Shown here piece after piece: positions 1 to 7,144 of a DNA stretch of 10,164 nucleotides (its first letter is position 1; every line of letters starts with the position of its first letter). The notes beneath the pieces were generated by a model that was not told where the DNA came from, made no database searches, and worked only from the letters and a program-made list of their open reading frames with translations. The position numbers were made by a program, and so were the translations under genes. Source of the stretch: Euryarchaeota archaeon UBA169 (lineage in GTDB: Archaea > Thermoplasmatota > Poseidoniia > MGIII > CG-Epi1); the NCBI GenBank assembly GCA_002497685.1, contig DAEH01000056.1:24717-34880 (forward strand). The letters are read 5' to 3'.

Positions 1-672
1 AACTTTTACTTTTTTAATTAAATTCATTATCTCTTTTACATAAATTCTAGTAGGTTCAACTAATTTCTTACCAATCTCTTTGTCACCATCAAATAATTTA
101 CGAATTAGAGTATATCCGTTAGAATGAGGCCCACTAGATTTTAGACCGATTAGAACATTCCCTTCAGTAATTTTTGTTCCATCTATTATTTTATCTTGTT
201 TAACATAGCCAACAGACGTGCCTGCAATATCAAAACCGTGGACTAATTCGGGAAGAATGGCAGTCTCGCCTCCAGATAGTGTGCAGTTAGATTGCTTACA
301 CCCTTCAGCTAGTCCCATCCCAATTTTAGCCATCAATTTCTCATCAGGTTTATCTAAAGCCACATAATCAACAAAGCTTAACGGTTCAGCCCCAACACAA
401 ATCAGATCATTTGTATTCATTGCTACACAATCTATACCAACAGTATGAATGGAGTCCATTTCTTCCGCTAGTAGTATTTTGCTACCCACTCCATCAGTAC
501 ACATTGCTAATGCGCCATCTCCAAGTTTTACTAATCCTGCAAAACCATTGTCGAGTTTTATGGCTTCACCATCGCCTTTTCTATTAACTCCTTTAATCTG
601 TGCGATTAGAGCTTCAGTAGCTCTTTCACTTGCATCAATATCTACGCCAGCTTCAGAATACGTGCTTACCAT
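1..672 (-). CDS. purM: Phosphoribosylformylglycinamidine cyclo-ligase (AIR synthetase), 3' end cut by window edge
   Basis: The first 224 codons are present and the frame runs off base 1 without a stop. The product converts formylglycinamidine ribonucleotide plus ATP to aminoimidazole ribonucleotide in the cytoplasm, the fifth step of de novo purine synthesis. Visible PurM-family marks are the early YSEAGVDI segment (residues 5-12), the TDGVGSK loop (59-65), the GIDCVAMNTNDL motif (79-90) followed by GAEPLSFVDY, the SGGETAILPE motif (133-142) and the SSGPHSNGY motif (179-187). The family is usually about 330-350 residues, so roughly the last third is outside the window. The ATG at 672 lies 5 nt after the tadA-like stop, with no clear Shine-Dalgarno, so it is probably co-transcribed with and coupled to the pilus genes upstream. 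That is an odd partner for a purine gene. Family assignment is secure. Confidence 0.95.
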   Translation of the reverse strand, partial: MVSTYSEAGVDIDASERATEALIAQIKGVNRKGDGEAIKLDNGFAGLVKLGDGALAMCTDGVGSKILLAEEMDSIHTVGIDCVAMNTNDLICVGAEPLSFVDYVALDKPDEKLMAKIGMGLAEGCKQSNCTLSGGETAILPELVHGFDIAGTSVGYVKQDKIIDGTKITEGNVLIGLKSSGPHSNGYTLIRKLFDGDKEIGKKLVEPTRIYVKEIMNLIKKVKV

Positions 673-677
673 CTTGC

Positions 678-1910
678 TTACATCTTAGCATAATAATTTT
701 GGACAACAGTACTGACTTGTCCAATATCATCAATATTACGTTGAACTAATGATTCAAGAATTTTCTGTCTATTTTGAGCCATTTCATCGAATTGCCTTGG
801 CGCTACACCTGCAGCTTTAGATATTCGCTCACGTAGTTTACTTGGAACTCCAGTTTCTTCCAACTGATTGGATTGGCCATTCCATTTGAATAAGGTGTTA
901 AGTCTTGGTTTACTTCCTTCTAAACCAGCTAGCTCAGACACTTCGGTAATAGTTCTAATTTGTTTTCCATTAACATTTATTCTACTTTGCATTATAATTA
1001 AATGTAAAGCATTCATCATTATTGGAGGAACTTCCATTGGAGGGTTAATTAGTCTTGATACCGTTTCTTGTGCAGTATTTGCGTGAACAGTACCAAAACA
1101 TCCGTCGTGACCAGTATTCATTGCTGTAAAGAGAGTTTTAGCCTCAGGACCTCTTACTTCACCTACAATTATTCTGTCAGGCCTCATACGCAATGTATTC
1201 TTTAGTAAAGAATCCATATCAACTTCAGGTTCTTCCGGCTTTGTTGAGTTAAATGTTTCAAGTTGAACATGATGCTCATGTTTTAATTGAACTTCAGTAA
1301 CATCTTCAATTGTAATCAATCTATCTTTTGAAGGGATAAATAATCCCAATACATTCAAAGTTGTAGTTTTACCGGAACCTGTACCTCCAGCGACTAAAAT
1401 ATTAGATGGTGCAGAACCCATTCCATCGGCAAACATCCATAAAAGTGAGGCTAATCTTGGAGACATAGTTCCAAATTTCATTAAATTAACAACAGTTAGT
1501 GGATCATTCATCTGCTTTCTAATTGTCATTGTTGGACCATTTGGTGATACAGGAGGGATTGTTGCATTGACACGACTTCCGTCAGGTAATCTTCCATCAA
1601 GCAATAAATTTCCAGGACCTACTTTTCTTCCAACATACTTCCCTACTTTTTGAATAATAGAGGTGGCCTCTTCACTTGTTAATTTTACATTTGTTACACA
1701 CATACCATGTTTTCTATGTGCAACCATCACAGCCTTATCAGGATGATTGTACATAATTTCTTCAAGGTTGTCATCATCTAAAAGAGGTTTCAAAGCCCCA
1801 TAGCTTGGTGATTTGACAGCCTTTGTTACTTGGTACAGAGGTCGCTCAGCATCAGGTCTTTCGACGATGTTGGCAGTCGGATATTGTTCGATTATTCGTC
1901 CTTGTTGCAT
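678..1910 (-). CDS. TadA/CpaF-type (VirB11/GspE superfamily) secretion ATPase of an archaeal type IV pilus-like system
   Basis: A hexameric ATPase expected on the cytoplasmic face of the membrane, powering assembly of a Tad-like pilus or secretion filament through the two T2SSF proteins encoded just upstream. From the ATG at 1910 it has 410 residues. The N-terminal domain carries the conserved LPDGSRVNA segment (about 108-116). The C-terminal domain has Walker A GGTGSGKTT (175-183), the Asp box ITIEDV (199-204), Walker B RIIVGEVRG (246-254) and the His box GHDGCFGTVHA (267-277), all intact. The open frame extends 39 codons further upstream to 2027, but those codons overlap the tail of the preceding gene and read as a His-rich shadow of it. 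The ATG at 1910 lies 2 nt after that gene's stop and begins MQQGRIIEQY, so I prefer it. No SD is visible; coupling is likely. Subfamily (TadA versus other archaeal pilus ATPases) is less certain than the superfamily. Confidence 0.92.
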   Translation of the reverse strand: MQQGRIIEQYPTANIVERPDAERPLYQVTKAVKSPSYGALKPLLDDDNLEEIMYNHPDKAVMVAHRKHGMCVTNVKLTSEEATSIIQKVGKYVGRKVGPGNLLLDGRLPDGSRVNATIPPVSPNGPTMTIRKQMNDPLTVVNLMKFGTMSPRLASLLWMFADGMGSAPSNILVAGGTGSGKTTTLNVLGLFIPSKDRLITIEDVTEVQLKHEHHVQLETFNSTKPEEPEVDMDSLLKNTLRMRPDRIIVGEVRGPEAKTLFTAMNTGHDGCFGTVHANTAQETVSRLINPPMEVPPIMMNALHLIIMQSRINVNGKQIRTITEVSELAGLEGSKPRLNTLFKWNGQSNQLEETGVPSKLRERISKAAGVAPRQFDEMAQNRQKILESLVQRNIDDIGQVSTVVQNYYAKM

Positions 1911-1912
1911 AT

Positions 1913-2677
1913 TTATACGATTGATATTTTTAGTGCTAATAATAGCGTAGTAGTGGCTATGAACATGTACATGGGCATTCTCCATATTGCAGTTTGAGTG
2001 GTTTGCAAAATTACAGACTGCATCCAAACACCCCCAGCTCCTAGAACCATCATGTAGAAAAATAGAGATTGATTTAACAGACTTAAGTCAACATTAAGTT
2101 CGAAAGAACCAGCTTTCCCACTTCCAAATACGGCTACAATTAGTCCTAATAGTATTGGGCAAATCATAGCCCCACCCCATAGAATGAAATTAGCAGTACT
2201 TTGAGTTTTTGTTATTCTTTCTTTCCTTAGCATGTAAATTTCCCAGAATTCTTCAGAAATATTTTCAAGAGTAGTTGCAAAGCTTCCAGATGATCCAAGA
2301 GCTACATTTAGAATACTTACAATTCTTATAATCATTGGAGATTCGGTCTGCTTTGCAAAATCTTTCATTGCCATACCGAACCCATCATCTCTCATTCTCT
2401 TTACAGCTTCACGTAACATTAGACCCATGCGATCATTTCTTCCAGAAGCAATTGCATCTAGCGCAGATTCGACACCCATACCAGCACGTAATTCTTCAGC
2501 TAAATCGGCGAGGACATCAGGCCATATAGCTTCCAATTCATTAATTTTATCCTGTTTTCTTTTAGCAGGTATATAGAATAAAGTACCAATAAGTGCCCAA
2601 ACACCTAGCCCTATCCAAATAATTCCGTGGATTGTTGATAATCCATCAGCACTGACTAAATCGTCTAACAAACTCAT
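1913..2677 (-). CDS. T2SSF-domain membrane platform protein (TadB/TadC-like), 254 aa
   Basis: An inner-membrane platform subunit that would dock the TadA-like ATPase and couple ATP hydrolysis to pilin movement. Predicted helices lie at about 18-36, 163-185, 203-222 and 235-253. Between the first two is a cytoplasmic helical T2SSF domain with the typical motifs: WPDVLADLAEELRAGMGVESAL (start about 52), then a second half with DGFGMAMKDFAKQTESP and a GSSGSFATTLENISEEF segment (128-144). Its start overlaps the preceding platform gene by 4 nt (ATGA) and is preceded by a good Shine-Dalgarno (AAAGGAG, 8 nt spacing). It ends 2 nt before the ATPase start. Bacterial TadB and TadC are near 300 residues, so this is a compact version. 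I cannot say from sequence alone whether it corresponds to TadB or TadC. Confidence 0.85.
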   Translation of the reverse strand: MSLLDDLVSADGLSTIHGIIWIGLGVWALIGTLFYIPAKRKQDKINELEAIWPDVLADLAEELRAGMGVESALDAIASGRNDRMGLMLREAVKRMRDDGFGMAMKDFAKQTESPMIIRIVSILNVALGSSGSFATTLENISEEFWEIYMLRKERITKTQSTANFILWGGAMICPILLGLIVAVFGSGKAGSFELNVDLSLLNQSLFFYMMVLGAGGVWMQSVILQTTQTAIWRMPMYMFIATTTLLLALKISIV

Positions 2678-3249
2678 ACTCCTGGCTCCTTTGCTTTAGT
2701 CTGTACAATCATTCCAGCAATAATTATAGTTGCCGTAATGAATAAAGCAGGCACACAAACATCGGGCATTGTTGGAGTATTTCCTAAGAATCCTCCACCA
2801 GCAGATTTAGCAGACTCCACTAATCCATTAACAACGGCACCAATTACTACAATAATTGGTATTAATATTGAAACAATAATAAATTGTTCAGATGTTGAGG
2901 ACAATCCTTCGATAAAATTATCTAAGTTTACTCTCCTTTCTTTAGCTTCCTTATCAGCTATAGATCTTAGCCTATCAATAACGTTAGTATCTTCTTCAAT
3001 AGACATAATTAAGCTAGAGAGAACTTTTCTTAATCCTGGAGAATCCGTATTTCTCATTTGAGTTCTGATTGCATCAGTGAAATTTTTCCCACCTTCAGTA
3101 TCTCTAAAGATTTGCTTGAATATTTCACTTAAATCTCCATAGTCTTCATCTGCAACGTGCTTCATTGCTTCTGCAACACCAACTCCAGATTCTAAGAGAA
3201 CTTCAATACCTCTAATGGCAAAGAGTAGTTCTTGGTCAACAGTCGCCAT
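2674..3249 (-). CDS. T2SSF-like membrane platform protein, short form, 191 aa
   Basis: First gene of the pilus operon and the partner of the 254-residue platform protein. Residues 1-115 are a soluble helical T2SSF-like region: a first unit with ESGVGVAEAMKHVA (20-33) and a following GGKNFTDAIRTQMRNTDSPGL stretch (53-73), then the EEDTNVIDRLRSIADKEAKERR linker helix. Two membrane helices follow at about 120-143 and 164-184. It lacks the N-terminal membrane helix of longer family members, so it is among the smaller versions. Archaeal Tad/Epd-like systems and bacterial Tad both use two such proteins, and this pairing supports the assignment. The ATG at 3249 is preceded at about 24 nt by TTTATA and has almost no room for a leader, so the transcript is probably leaderless. 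Confidence 0.8.
   Translation of the reverse strand: MATVDQELLFAIRGIEVLLESGVGVAEAMKHVADEDYGDLSEIFKQIFRDTEGGKNFTDAIRTQMRNTDSPGLRKVLSSLIMSIEEDTNVIDRLRSIADKEAKERRVNLDNFIEGLSSTSEQFIIVSILIPIIVVIGAVVNGLVESAKSAGGGFLGNTPTMPDVCVPALFITATIIIAGMIVQTKAKEPGV
2686..2692 (-). promoter_or_regulatory. Shine-Dalgarno site for the 254-aa platform gene
   Basis: AAAGGAG read on the minus strand lies 8 nt before the ATG at 2677, inside the last codons of the upstream gene. It fixes the start of the second platform protein. It shows that SD-led initiation is used inside this operon even though the operon head appears leaderless. Confidence 0.65.
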
Positions 3250-3269
3250 AATATCTTAATAAAACCCCA

Positions 3270-3277
3270 TTATAAAC
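3270..3277 (-). promoter_or_regulatory. Putative TATA box of the pilus-purM operon
   Basis: TTTATA (positions 3276 to 3271 on the minus strand) is centred about 24 nt before the ATG at 3249, the spacing expected for an archaeal TATA box driving a leaderless or nearly leaderless mRNA. It sits in the 39-nt gap after the DRAM/Frag1-like gene. The GGGGTTTTATT stretch just downstream is T-rich but forms no hairpin I can see. Assignment rests on position and base content only. Confidence 0.5.
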
Positions 3278-3288
3278 CAATTAACTTT

Positions 3289-3984
3289 CTAGATATGTTC
3301 GTTTTTTAGAAAATCTCTATAGGTGCTTAAACCCAAATAAAAAGAAAACACCATACTCCATTCGCTTAAGGCAGTAAGGTTAAGGTAGATACTTCTTTTA
3401 GTTTCAACGTCAGGAGGATTGTCCATTCTGTAAAAAAAATCATCATTCATCTCTCTCATTTCTAAATTATCTAAAACTGAAAATACAGCCATCATAACAT
3501 AGAAAAACCAAGCAGTTATTACTGCGTATTTTCTTATTTCACTTTTGTATCCATTCTTATCCAATAAATCATATGTAAAAGTAGTCCAGATTAGAAAAGA
3601 TGTAAATGTAATGAATGCAGTAAATCCATGTATTACTGGAAACACCTCCCAACTAAAATTAACCGTAATAATTCCGCATATAGACCCAATAGATCCTATA
3701 ATTCTCATCATGTTATTTCTAGTAACATATACTTCACTAATATTTTCAGCGAGCGGTTTTAATAATCTATAAAACACTTGAGTAAGTAATAAACTTCCAA
3801 ACAGGCTAATACCAAGACCCATTGAGAATATACTTGCTTCAGGTTCAGAGAAAGGCATTTCAGAAATAATAGGAATAAATGGCGCTACTCTCCCATTAAC
3901 TGTAGAAATAATGTATGTTGTTACTAAGGTAATGAGACCTAATATGACACTAAATTCTAATAGTAGTTTTGCACTATTTTTCAT
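3289..3984 (-). CDS. DRAM/Frag1/Sfk1-family six-helix membrane protein
   Basis: A 231-residue integral membrane protein with predicted helices near 8-28, 51-71, 93-110, 115-138, 153-171 and 200-222. I assign it to the Frag1/DRAM/Sfk1 family by motif order. The first loop has NGRVAPFIPIISEMPFSEPE followed by IFSMGL (30-57), matching the family's 'G-V-P-F-P-IS-PE-IF' signature. A glycine-rich helix then runs into VNF, and helix 4 starts at FPVIHG (115-120) with the family's conserved histidine. The last helix begins TALSEWSMVFSFYLGLS (204-220), matching the conserved 'A-EW' motif, and ends YRDF. Known members are eukaryotic endomembrane or plasma-membrane proteins linked to autophagy (DRAM), GPI-lipid remodelling (Frag1/PGAP2) and lipid asymmetry (Sfk1). 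A function here cannot be deduced. Its ATG overlaps the ppdK end by 11 nt with no strong SD, so translation is probably coupled to ppdK. Confidence 0.75.
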   Translation of the reverse strand: MKNSAKLLLEFSVILGLITLVTTYIISTVNGRVAPFIPIISEMPFSEPEASIFSMGLGISLFGSLLLTQVFYRLLKPLAENISEVYVTRNNMMRIIGSIGSICGIITVNFSWEVFPVIHGFTAFITFTSFLIWTTFTYDLLDKNGYKSEIRKYAVITAWFFYVMMAVFSVLDNLEMREMNDDFFYRMDNPPDVETKRSIYLNLTALSEWSMVFSFYLGLSTYRDFLKNEHI

Positions 3985-6673
3985 TCAATACCGCTTGTGC
4001 TGCAGATAATCGAGCAATAGGAACTCTAAATGGTGAACAAGATACATAATCCATACCAACTCCATGACAGAAATGAACTGATTTTGGTTCTCCGCCGTGT
4101 TCACCACATATTCCTATTTTTAGGTCAGACTTTGTTGTTCTTCCTTTTTCAATTCCCATTTTTACTAATTCACACACGCCTTCATCAAGACTTGCAAAAG
4201 GGTCTTCAGGAAGTAGTCCTTGTTCTAGATATGCAGGCATAAATCCTCCAGTGTCATCACGACTAAATCCAAAGGCCATTTGTGTTAAATCATTAGTACC
4301 AAATGAAAAGAATTCAGCAGTCTCAGCTATTCTATCAGCAACGAAGCTTGCTCTTGGAATCTCCATCATTGTTCCAACCATATAATTGTCTAAACCATCT
4401 ATACTTTCGGCCACATTACGGACTATTTTTTCTTGATGATTATATTCAGTTTCCATTCCAGTGAGTGGGATCATTATTTCAGGGAATGTTTTTACATTTT
4501 CAGTAGAAAGTTCAGCTGCCGCTTCTAAAATGGCTCTAGCCTGCATCTCTGTAATTTCAGGATGTGTTATTCCTAATCTTACACCTCTGTGCCCCATCAT
4601 TGGATTTGATTCTTTAAGTGCATCAGATCTTCTTTCTAATTCTTGAGCATTAATACCCAAAGAACTAGCAAGTTTCTTTTGTCTCTTAGTATCATGTGGA
4701 ATAAATTCATGCAATGGAGGATCCATTAATCTAATAGTTACAGGTAATCCTTCCATTGTCCTCAAAGTTTCTTTGATATCACTTTTCATGAAAGGAAATA
4801 GTAAATCTAAAGCAGTTTTTCTTTCATCTTGACTATTCGCCATTATCATTTCTTGAAGATGGAAAAGAGGTTCTTCTGATCCTTCACCATAGAACATGTG
4901 TTCTATTCTGAAAAGTCCAATTCCTTCAGCACCGAAATTTAATGCTCTTTTTGCATCAGATGGAGTTTCTGCATTTGTTCTTACTTTTAGTCTTCTAACT
5001 TGATCACAAAGTTCCAAGAAATGTGTCAAATAATCACTAGTAATATCAGTTTCAATCAACGGCAATTCATCTTTGTATACCTTACCTGCCGTCCCATTTA
5101 GTGTAATTTCCTCACCTTCTTTTACAGTCACTTCTCCTACGGTAAATTCTTTTTTAATTGAGTCTACTTTCATCTCTCCAGCACCAACAACACAACACAT
5201 TCCCCAACCTCTTGCAACTAAAGCAGCATGTGAAGTCATACCTCCCCGAGAAGTTAAAATTGCTACAGAGGCCCTCATCCCTTCAACATCTTCGGGATTC
5301 GTTTCCTCTCTAACTAATACAACTTTTTCACCTTTAGCAGCCCAGTCTACAGCATCTTGTGCAGTAAAAACAGCCTTTCCAGTTGCACCGCCAGGGCCTG
5401 CAGGTAAACCTTTTGCCAATATTGGAGTAATCTTTTCAACGTCAGGATCGACAATAGGGTGAAGTAATTCATCTAATTGTGAAGGAGTTACTCTACCAAT
5501 TGCAGTATTACCATCAATTCGATTTTCTTTTACCATTTCAGAAGCCATACGAATGGCGGCAGGGCCATTTCGTTTTCCTATTCTACATTGAAGCATCCAA
5601 AGCTTCCCTGATTGGATAGTAAATTCAATATCCATCATATCACTGTAGTGGTCTTCAAGGTTCAATCTTATTGTGTTTAACTCATCATATAAGTGAGGTA
5701 CGGATTGTTCTAAACTTGGTAAATTTCCACTATGGTTAGTTCTGCATACTTCATTCAATGGGTTTGGAGTCCTAATTCCAGCAACAACATCTTCACCTTG
5801 TGCTTTTGATAGCCATTCTCCATAAAAATTATTTTCACCAGTAGCTGGATTTCTAGTAAATGCAACACCAGTGGCACTATCTTCGCCTAGATTTCCATAC
5901 ACCATAGCTTGAACGTTCACAGCAGTTCCCCACTCTTCGGGAATGCTTTCAATCTTTCTGTAAGCTTTTGCCCTTTTTCCATCCCATGAGTAGAAAACAG
6001 CAGATACTGCACCCCATAGTTGTTCCCATGGGTCTTCAGGGAATGGTTTTTTGAGTACTTCCAAAACTTTTCCCTTATAAATTTCTACTAAATCTTTCAA
6101 ATTTGCGGCTGATAAATCGGTATCTTCAGTTACACCTTCCTGTTCTTTCATTTTTTCCAACTCATGTTCTAACTGGTTACGAATTCCCATTCCTTCTTCA
6201 GGTTCAATTCCTGAAGCTTTTTCCATCACAACATCAGAATACATTTGAATTAATCTTCTTTGAGCATCATAAACAAATCTTGGATCTCCACTTTGATTGA
6301 TGAGTCCCTCTCTAGTAACATCGTTTAATCCTACATTAAGTACAGTTTCCATCATTCCTGGCATAGAGGTTCTTGCTCCAGAGCGAACTGACAATAGTAA
6401 TGGATTTTCTGAATCTCCAAAAATAGTACCCACACTATCTTCAATATCCTTCAATGCTTTTTTTAATTGCCCATCCAATTCTTCGGGATAGCTTTGATTA
6501 TTATCATTATAGAAAGTACATACCTCAGTAGTAATGGTACAACCTGGCGGTACAGGTATTTCTAAGAGGGCCATTTCAGCTAAATTAGCCCCTTTTCCAC
6601 CTAACAGATTTTTCATGTCGGCTTTGCCATCGGTCATGTTTGGACCGAAACGATAAACGTGCATTTCGCTCAT
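3974..6673 (-). CDS. ppdK: Pyruvate, phosphate dikinase
   Basis: Cytoplasmic enzyme interconverting pyruvate + ATP + phosphate and PEP + AMP + pyrophosphate, serving gluconeogenesis or pyrophosphate-linked glycolysis. The 899-residue length is normal for PPDK. The N-terminal ATP-grasp region has the LLGGKGANLAEM motif (23-34) and VRSGARTSMPGMMETVLNVG (96-115). The central swivelling domain carries the phosphorylated histidine in GGMTSHAALVARGWG (His482). The C-terminal TIM barrel has RIEHMF (589-594), GHRGVRLG (694-701), FGTNDLTQMAFGFSRDD (791-807) and the catalytic cysteine in GICGEHGG (Cys856). GMMETVLNVG and the SRDD segment favour PPDK over PEP synthase. The ATG at 6673 is chosen because a TATA box lies about 30 nt upstream; an in-frame ATG at codon 4 is possible. 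Its 3' end overlaps the DRAM/Frag1-like gene. Confidence 0.97.
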   Translation of the reverse strand: MSEMHVYRFGPNMTDGKADMKNLLGGKGANLAEMALLEIPVPPGCTITTEVCTFYNDNNQSYPEELDGQLKKALKDIEDSVGTIFGDSENPLLLSVRSGARTSMPGMMETVLNVGLNDVTREGLINQSGDPRFVYDAQRRLIQMYSDVVMEKASGIEPEEGMGIRNQLEHELEKMKEQEGVTEDTDLSAANLKDLVEIYKGKVLEVLKKPFPEDPWEQLWGAVSAVFYSWDGKRAKAYRKIESIPEEWGTAVNVQAMVYGNLGEDSATGVAFTRNPATGENNFYGEWLSKAQGEDVVAGIRTPNPLNEVCRTNHSGNLPSLEQSVPHLYDELNTIRLNLEDHYSDMMDIEFTIQSGKLWMLQCRIGKRNGPAAIRMASEMVKENRIDGNTAIGRVTPSQLDELLHPIVDPDVEKITPILAKGLPAGPGGATGKAVFTAQDAVDWAAKGEKVVLVREETNPEDVEGMRASVAILTSRGGMTSHAALVARGWGMCCVVGAGEMKVDSIKKEFTVGEVTVKEGEEITLNGTAGKVYKDELPLIETDITSDYLTHFLELCDQVRRLKVRTNAETPSDAKRALNFGAEGIGLFRIEHMFYGEGSEEPLFHLQEMIMANSQDERKTALDLLFPFMKSDIKETLRTMEGLPVTIRLMDPPLHEFIPHDTKRQKKLASSLGINAQELERRSDALKESNPMMGHRGVRLGITHPEITEMQARAILEAAAELSTENVKTFPEIMIPLTGMETEYNHQEKIVRNVAESIDGLDNYMVGTMMEIPRASFVADRIAETAEFFSFGTNDLTQMAFGFSRDDTGGFMPAYLEQGLLPEDPFASLDEGVCELVKMGIEKGRTTKSDLKIGICGEHGGEPKSVHFCHGVGMDYVSCSPFRVPIARLSAAQAVLNEK

Positions 6674-6700
6674 TCTTGCTCAAAGCTCTAACGAAATAGG

Positions 6701-6714
6701 TATAAATTCTCTTT
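6701..6714 (-). promoter_or_regulatory. Putative TATA box and purine-rich BRE of ppdK
   Basis: TTTATA (6706 to 6701, minus strand) is directly preceded by a purine run (GAGAAAGAGAA) that would suit a TFB-recognition element. The box centre is about 30 nt before the ppdK ATG, predicting a leader of only a few nucleotides. The element abuts the stop codon of the 141-residue gene (6719-6721), so the purine run overlaps the end of the upstream gene. Confidence 0.55.
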
Positions 6715-6718
6715 CTCT

Positions 6719-7144
6719 TTAATCTATAGGGTCGTGAAGCTTACCAATTAAAGGCCAACCGTGCCATAATAATCGATCATCTAGTTCAATTAATATTTTA
6801 TAAATTTCATCATAGCCTTCAACAACATGTTCAACTAGACATGGTTTACATTCGTCACTTAACCATTTTTCTATTAATTCGGAATTCCCAACTTCCATTA
6901 TCTTGGCTATCTCACCCATTTCTTTGAGCCTAATTTGTAAATGGTCGAGGAATATCTCAGAATTTTTCAAGGCCATTGTTAGGTGTAGAAATCTCAATTT
7001 CTCATCATCAACAATTTCTTCAAGATTTTTATCTTTAGGTGCACCTTCCGCAACCAGCATTTCAAGTAATTTCTTTTCTCCAAAAATTTTAGTTGCAGCC
7101 TCAAATAAATATTGCAAACTTTCCTTCTTTTTCTCTTTATTCAT
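6719..7144 (-). CDS. Unrecognised helical protein with a CxxC pair, 141 aa
   Basis: I do not recognise this protein. It is soluble-looking, with no signal peptide or membrane helix, a lysine-rich start (MNKEKKKES) and mostly amphipathic helix-forming sequence from about 8 to 120. A single CKPC motif (Cys99 and Cys102) could be a redox or half metal site; no second pair is present. The C-terminus is distinctive (LLWHGWPLIGKLHDPID). The start codon overlaps the stop of the upstream P-loop gene by 8 nt (ATGAATAA) and has no SD, which indicates translational coupling and suggests the two proteins act together. It is the last gene of its unit, ending 45 nt before ppdK, which has its own promoter. 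It could be a regulator or effector of the P-loop protein, but that is inference from gene order. Confidence 0.75.
   Translation of the reverse strand: MNKEKKKESLQYLFEAATKIFGEKKLLEMLVAEGAPKDKNLEEIVDDEKLRFLHLTMALKNSEIFLDHLQIRLKEMGEIAKIMEVGNSELIEKWLSDECKPCLVEHVVEGYDEIYKILIELDDRLLWHGWPLIGKLHDPID

Noticed and set aside
449..688. Plus-strand open frame of 79 codons opposite purM
   Set aside because: It is antisense to well-conserved purM codons, is low-complexity Ser/Pro-rich, and has no homology-like features.
1911..2027. 39-codon N-terminal extension of the TadA-like ATPase with a His-rich stretch (HVHVHSHYY)
   Set aside because: It lies entirely over the end of the upstream platform gene in another frame, where that gene encodes a convincing last membrane helix. 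The ATG at 1910 fits the 2-nt gap.
2738..3061. Plus-strand open frame of 107 codons opposite the 191-aa platform gene
   Set aside because: It is antisense to a supported gene and shows no recognisable domain or initiation signal.
3250..3288. Possible terminator after the DRAM/Frag1-like gene (GGGGTTTTATT)
   Set aside because: There is no stem-loop and only a short T run interrupted by A. The same stretch is better explained as promoter DNA for the next operon.
5073..5462. Plus-strand open frame of 129 codons opposite ppdK
   Set aside because: It is a shadow of the conserved PPDK phosphohistidine region, with Ser/Thr/Pro-rich composition typical of antisense reading.
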